This document shows, piece after piece, positions 58,540-64,000 of a stretch of DNA of 64,000 nucleotides (the first letter of the stretch is position 1; the number at the start of each line of letters is the position of its first letter). The stretch spans positions 124,605-188,604 of the forward strand of contig BQKZ01000124.1 in NCBI GenBank assembly GCA_036244855.1. The letters run 5' to 3'. The stretch comes from Temnopleurus reevesii. Lineage: Eukaryota; Echinodermata; Echinoidea; Temnopleuroida; Temnopleuridae. Position numbers and translations under genes: made by a program. The notes under the pieces were generated by a model. The model was not told where the DNA came from. It made no database searches and saw nothing but the letters and a program-made list of their open reading frames with translations.

Positions 58540-59430
58540 GAATGAGTCAGTGTGGGGGAAGAGTGTGGGTGCAGGAAGTGTGGGTGTGGGGAGTGAGGTG
58601 TGTATAAGTGTTGGTAGTTAGTGTTGGTGTATGTTCTATGTATGTGTGTGTGTGTGTGTGTGTGTGTATGTAAGTGTGGGAGTGTGATGTTATAAGGGAA
58701 TTTGTGTGAGAGTGGGGGAATAAAGTGTGGGTGTGGGGAAGTGTGGGTATTGGGAGTGACGTGTGCGTAAATGTTGGTAGTGAGTGTTGGTGTATGTCGA
58801 ATGTATGTGTGTGTGTGTGTGTGTGTGTGGCTGTGTGTGAGTGTGGGAGTGTGATGTAATGATATGACCATGGGGGAGTGTGTGTGGGCCGGGGGCGGGG
58901 AGGCAGCATGGTGCAGAGGGAAGGAAGGGGGGTGGGAGGTTGCTGTGCTAGATAACATGCAAGACTGATCATACATGTATACACACAGTATTCAGGACCA
59001 CTGGAGAAGTATATGGACAGTGTGTGTGAGTGTGGGTCTTGATGTGTGATGAGATGATGTGAGTGTGGGAGTGTATGCGGGTTTGTGTGGGAGCTGGGGG
59101 CAGCATGGTGCAGAGGACAAAGGGGAGGGTCGCGAAGCCTAAGATACATACTCTACAAATAACATGTAATGCAAATCATGAGCAAACAGCATTATACAGG
59201 ATCATCGGGGAAGTGTGGGGGAGCATGTGTATAGGGGGTGTGTATGGAAGGATGAGCTGTGAGTCTGGGGGAGTGTGGGTGTAGGGAGTTTGTGGTTGTG
59301 TGGATGTGTGGGTGTGCATGTGGGACAACATTGTGCAGAAGATGGGGTAGCCAAGCTAAGATGCCAACAGCATGCAAGACCATGTTAGAGAATTGTGGTG
59401 GTTGTGTGGTTGGGGGTGTGTCGTGAGAGC
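58540..59430. repeat. GT-rich minisatellite region
   Basis: Variants of GTGTGGGAGTGTG and (TG)n runs are arranged in two to three imperfect units, including GTGTTGGT.TATGTTC/GAATGTATG(TG)n at 58622 and 58786. His/Thr/Pro-rich ORFs on the minus strand are artefacts. Confidence 0.92.
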
Positions 59431-60474
59431 ATGTGTATGAGGCTGTTGAGTGTATATTATCATAGTAACTAATTAAATTATCATAGTAACTAATTAATAA
59501 ATGAATGAATAGCGAGTTCCCTTAAAAAGCATACAGGTGTGCATTGCCAGGATTGGAGTACTTAAGAATTTTTCAAATATGTTAATATCTTCTGAAGATA
59601 GCTTTCCATCCATTGTCCCTTCATCCTCTCTCTCCCCCTCTCTCTCTCTCTCTTTCTTCATTTCTTAGAGCTCTGCACCAAAAGTTATTCAACCAAAACA
59701 CAAAATGTGCTCAAAATGTGCTCATTTACACTACACTCATTTGCAATACTTTGGCATTGTTGAATAATGGCTCCCATTCAGAACAGGAATTATTTTACAA
59801 CAAATTCAATCACTAATCCTTTCCCAAATTGGCAACACTAAAATTTTAATTTCTCTTCTAAGAATGTTCCAATTATGACCATTTTTTAATCTTCTTCTTC
59901 CAAACGCGTGTTAAAAAGTGGAAAATAGTGATTTTCAAATGATGTACATATGTATGCATTGGCAATTTAAGGCTTTACAACAATTTTAGTGATTACTTTC
60001 ATTTTAATAAATTCTCTGCATCCAGAGAAAAAGGATAACAGAATTAAAATGTTGATATTAAGTGTAGATTTTTTTCTCTTTCTCCACATCCATCTGGTAT
60101 ACTTTTTAGAGCACTAAATCACAGGTTATTAATCCAAAACACAAAACATGTTCTATCATTCTGAAAGGGTCAATCCATATCAGATCTACATACATCATCC
60201 TTATTATGTAGCTTTCAAGATATTTCAACAATTTACTAGCCAGTCATTGTGGCATGCATATCTTTCAACAATCCCTTAGTCAATACAGTGTACATAATCA
60301 TATGGCATTCACCTAAATATATGACTATGATTTGTGATGATTTGTAAAGTCTGATTGTACCTTTCTTGCAACTCTACAATAGAGGTCTACCCCTTTATCA
60401 TCATTTTGATAAATGATAATCCCAATTATGAAGACGAACAATTCAGCAATAGCTCTGTTTTCATGATTTATCAC

Positions 60475-60867
60475 TCAAAAAGTTTTGAATGAGCCCTTTT
60501 TTACGGATGCTGAATTTGTGGAGGTTTGCAATGAAATACTTTTCAAAGAATTGCATAGAATCCGTATGAATGATATTAGACCAACACTGGATACTTTTAG
60601 GAAATTACTGAATTTTAAATCTATTTGTACTACCAGGTTGTTATTTTCATATTTTGAAATGTAATTGTACACAAGTCTACCAGTATTCTTTATACATGTA
60701 TGTACATCACTTACAGACAGGGATAAAAAAGGAACACCTTGTAAATTCAATTTTTCCATCTTGTACAGTATGTTGTGTTGATCTGTTACATAAATCAATA
60801 TGAAATCTTGTCTGCTTAGAACATACTGATTCTTCACCAAACACATAAACTGGAATGGGTCTGACAT
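60475..60867 (-). CDS. Unassigned 130-codon ORF, possible first exon
   Basis: A complete ORF starts ATG at 60867 in a favourable context (TTACCATGT) and ends with a stop at 60475. It encodes a balanced, globular-looking sequence without low complexity, which is unusual in this AT-rich flank. It has FQFMCL, then QDFILIYVTD followed by an aromatic LYK, and later VVQIDLKF. The F.C ... F.LYVTD pattern is reminiscent of the head domain of PAXX and other XRCC4-superfamily DNA-repair proteins, but this is recalled resemblance, not a search. A possible donor, ATCC|GTAAAA, lies near its end. It could also be a chance ORF. Confidence 0.3.
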   Translation of the reverse strand: MSDPFQFMCLVKNQYVLSRQDFILIYVTDQHNILYKMEKLNLQGVPFLSLSVSDVHTCIKNTGRLVYNYISKYENNNLVVQIDLKFSNFLKVSSVGLISFIRILCNSLKSISLQTSTNSASVKKGSFKTF

Positions 60868-62839
60868 GGTAAGACTAATGATAGAAATTTGACATCGTCA
60901 AATATATAATTCACCAGTTTACGTGAAATAACGCGCTGGTCCCATTTTGTATGTGATTTTTTCATACAAGCTGCGCTTATGTTAAGCGCATACACATTTG
61001 GTAGTCTGCAAGAACAGACCCTTGGGTTTCGTTGTGCACAAACACAGAGAGTGATACAGGGTATACACTGTGTGTCTCATTGTGTGTCTCGTGCTCTCCC
61101 CCCTAGACTGAGAATAGAGCAATGCTGTATGTGTGTGATGTAGTCACACAGCGCATGCCCTGTATCATGCTCTGCACACTCATACCGAAAGTCTCGGGTT
61201 TGTGCTTTCAAACTACACATTTGGTGACATCATTAAAATACATGTAGTTTGGGGGCAACCAGAGAATTTTCATGCCTTCTTTTCAAACTCAATTTACTTT
61301 TATAGGTAACGGTATATCGTTCTACAGTTATCCAGTTTTGTTACATACCCTCTTAGCTCTCCACATATATCAAATTTGTCATATTCAATTTCCCGCAACC
61401 AAAGTCTACTTAAACTTTTCTGTACTCACCATAATCAGTGTCGTGTATTTATCCTACAGATGCTTTGCAGTTGTCGTCATTAGTAAACTTCCTTGCACCA
61501 ATATCATGTCACTTTACAGTCAATCGTCAATTTATCAAATCCTAACTTCCCGCGGTCAATCACCCCACGAGAGGGAAGCCTTCCAAGAAAGTGATCGCCA
61601 GCGCACAATTCCAAACTCTTTGTTCCACTCCCAGGGGACTAAACGTGGCTCCTCACTCTTCCGAACGACGCCGTGGGTCGGTTTCCTGAATGCCTCAGAT
61701 GGATGACGAAAAAACCAGGCCGGGGGACACCCCCTTCCCTCTGGCGCCGATGGGGAAATGTTGCCGTAATATTTCCGGGGAAATCTGTTGTCGTCACTGA
61801 TGATACGAAATGTCCGTGTGTGTTTGGTATGCGCCTTCAGTTGAATTATGGTGAAGCTAGATCAATCACTGGATGGTATCTGTGAAAAGGAAATGAAATA
61901 ATTTGTAGAATGTAACATCAAACAAGTGAAAGTGTTATAGCTGATAATTCAGATTTCTATGAAGTCAAATTAAACTCGGCACTGGTTCTTGTACAGATTT
62001 GTCATTATCTCAGTCACAAGATCCAGTACATGTGCTGCATGGCAGTGTCACTATTTTTGTCAATGTAACAAAACGATTTTTGCTACAAATTGAAGACCAA
62101 CTGAATTTCATTACAACGGTATGTAAATTTACCTGCATAGCAGAGATGGCAACCGTTACAGAATATGCAAGAGGGTGTATGAATTCAAGGCTTCCATTTC
62201 AATTACATGACTTACAGTGAACAGTTATTGTTGTCATGTTTGCTCTCAATTTTATCATAAAGCTGTTGCATTATTCACATTTCAATTTTTACCTCCTGCA
62301 TAATCCGGAACTTAAGGCATATCTGGTATAGCCATAAAATAGGTTAAATGAACACTAAAAAGACAATTTTGCAGGCATTTTATTTTCATAAGTGTTAAAT
62401 CAGGAAAACCTTGCAGAAGCAAATTGCTAACAAAAATGTCAACAGTCATTTGCAATAATTTCATAACTGAGAAAAAGGGATTTGATACTTATGGAATTAG
62501 AGCATATTGCATATCAAAATATGTGTGTACTTTTGTACATGTAGGAGGTAGTTCGAAAATAAACAGGAAGCCTCTGGTGATAGGAAGCCAAAAATAAAAG
62601 GAAATGGTTTTCACAGATCTGCTTATTCATAACTATATAGACATGAAAATTCATATGCAGCGTGCATTGCATGTCTAATAAATTATTGACCTTTGTACGA
62701 TTTCAAACCAGTGGAGCAAATTTGTAGTGATTAGAATCAAAAAATCATTTTTAAAAGCAGCGTGGCAAGTACCATTTTACTTGGGCATAAGTTCACAATT
62801 GAAAGTACAATAGGCATGTGTTTGATCAAAAACACTTAC

Positions 62840-63010
62840 TGTAAAAGCCAATATTTCAACATACATAAACTTCAGCACAGTCAATGAATTTCAGACATAT
62901 TTACAGATTTATGGGTTGTTACTTTCAAAATTTCAAAGATTTTTGTACACAAGTCTATGCGCATTCTGACGAGTGAAAATTTATGCAAATTCAAGGTTGC
63001 AAAATTAGAA
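62840..63010. mobile_element. Dispersed element starting TACTGTAAAAGCCAATAT
   Basis: This family recurs near 10125-10450 and 11383-11530, and inverted at 15340-15520. It shares TACTGTAAAAGCCAATAT, GAATTTCAGACA.AT.TAC and TTTGTACACAAGTCTATG.GCATTCT. The ends of the family are not clearly defined. A MITE or a short Helitron-like repeat is possible. Confidence 0.6.
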
Positions 63011-63679
63011 AAAATAAAACCGCAACAAAAAAAATTAACTCATCTAGTAGCAGATTTTTATATAAGTCAACACCAACATCAATGGAGATTAAATACAGTA
63101 CTGATGCTCACAAGCGCAGTTATAGATTCCTGGAAACCGCACAATTTCTTAGAAGACATGTTTAAAGAACGATTCCAGGCAGATGACAAAAGAACTGTAA
63201 TATGAGAACAGGATTTATGATGACATTGATGGTGCTCCAGGCATTTGAAATCTTCTCTTTCTAATTTCTTAGTTTTTTTTTACGTCTGATCAACTTGCGA
63301 TTTATGGTTCATTTCCAGATAAATTCATGCTTCTGGCTAACATGGCGTAAATGCACTCCATGGCTTCGTTATTTTTTGTCATACAAAATCAGAAGATGAA
63401 TTCCAAGAAGGTCCTATTCATTGTCCAATGAATGACACTTTTGAAAATATATGGTTAGTCAGTCAAACTTTTCAAAAAGAAATTAAAAATTGGTTTTTAT
63501 CATATTTCATCAGTTAAGACATACAGTATATTGTGATTTGTACATAGTTGACCAGAACAATAGACCATGTATTCTGATTTGAGAGGGCACAAAAACAAGG
63601 AGGGAATCTGGGCTTTTGAGAGAATGTTTTTAAATAAAAATCCCTAACGCTATAAAGAAGCTTATGTGTTTGTGTTTGA

Positions 63680-63779
63680 GAGTGTGTGTGTGAGTGTGTG
63701 TGTGTGTGTGTGTGCCTAGAGAATACTCCTCAGCAATCTCAAATTATTATCATGATGAGAGCAATGATGATAATGATGG

Positions 63780-63821
<42 letters not shown>

Positions 63822-63919
63822 CAATGAAAGTAATGATGGTAATGATGATGATGATGATGATTATGATGATAGCAATGATGATGATGGTGGTGATGCGGAC
63901 GGTGGTGAAGATTGCCAAC

Positions 63920-63979
<60 letters not shown>

Positions 63980-64000
63980 AATGATGATCATGATCATGAT
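63680..64000. repeat. (GT)n and (GAT)n microsatellites
   Basis: GTGTGTG lies at 63680-63712, followed by long GATGAT tracts at 63760-64000. The ORFs rich in Asp, His or Ile are artefacts. Confidence 0.96.

Larger units (their letters stand above)
40879..64000. other. 5' flank and/or 5' UTR intron of PITPNM
   Basis: Exon A starts with an acceptor, so at least one 5' UTR exon lies in or beyond this 23 kb, but none is identifiable with confidence. The CpG-richer spots are 53540-53650 (minus-strand GTGAGT donor at 53539), 56850-57070 and 61550-61880. The rest is repeats listed separately. No domain-bearing coding exon other than the doubtful ORF at 60475-60867 was seen. Confidence 0.5.

Noticed and set aside
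57153..59149. Many 60-200 aa ORFs rich in Arg/Glu or His/Thr/Pro
   Set aside because: They derive from GA- and GT-rich repeats, with overlapping frames on both strands and no domain.
61272..61706. 144-aa plus-strand ORF
   Set aside because: It is hydrophobic then basic with no recognisable domain or Kozak/splice support. The GC rise after 61550 may be regulatory instead.

Overview
The window is animal (metazoan) nuclear DNA. It is AT-rich and intron-dominated, with GT-AG introns, and it is crowded with short transposons, tandem arrays and trinucleotide microsatellites. Three assembly gaps (16666-17101, 40207-40689, 54267-54272) interrupt it, the two large ones inside or beside (TGA)n/(TCA)n tracts. 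The repeat style and the diverged coding sequence suggest an echinoderm, most likely a sea urchin. That assignment is an inference from style; no database comparison was possible.

One protein gene is supported with confidence. A minus-strand gene of the PITPNM/RdgB (Nir) family of membrane-associated phosphatidylinositol transfer proteins has its first seven coding exons here. From 5' to 3' they are A 40754-40878 (start codon at 40831), B 30585-30717, C 27116-27319, D 25082-25330, E 14302-14479, F 12669-12898 and G 4716-4814. All seven join with matching splice phases into one open frame of 390 codons: a complete PITP domain (residues about 1-265), a Ser-rich basic linker, and an acidic FFAT motif (EFFDA, residues 385-389). 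The DDHD and LNS2 parts and the 3' end lie to the left of the window. Transcription starts somewhere to the right of 40878, because exon A begins with spliced 5' UTR.

The unusual property of the locus is that five of the seven exons (B, D, E, F, G) have partial, tandemly arranged copies of themselves in the adjoining introns. Many copies keep the splice acceptor and an open frame. The three copies of exon F are each 113 nt to a phase-compatible GT. One copy of exon G keeps the frame but has lost the FFAT core. Copies of exon D have been split by a LINE tail and by a MITE.

The introns and the 23 kb upstream flank hold several families of inverted-repeat elements: a TWA-target family resembling PIF/Harbinger, TTAA-target elements resembling piggyBac, and at least four further TIR families. 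They also hold tRNA-derived SINEs, CR1/L2-like LINE tails, a 109-bp satellite-like array, several 180-550 bp tandem arrays, and a 71-bp-arm hairpin. In the right-hand flank one 130-codon minus-strand ORF (60475-60867) could be a real exon, possibly an XRCC4/PAXX-type head domain, but this is weak. I see no operons, CRISPR arrays, rRNA genes or functional tRNA genes.
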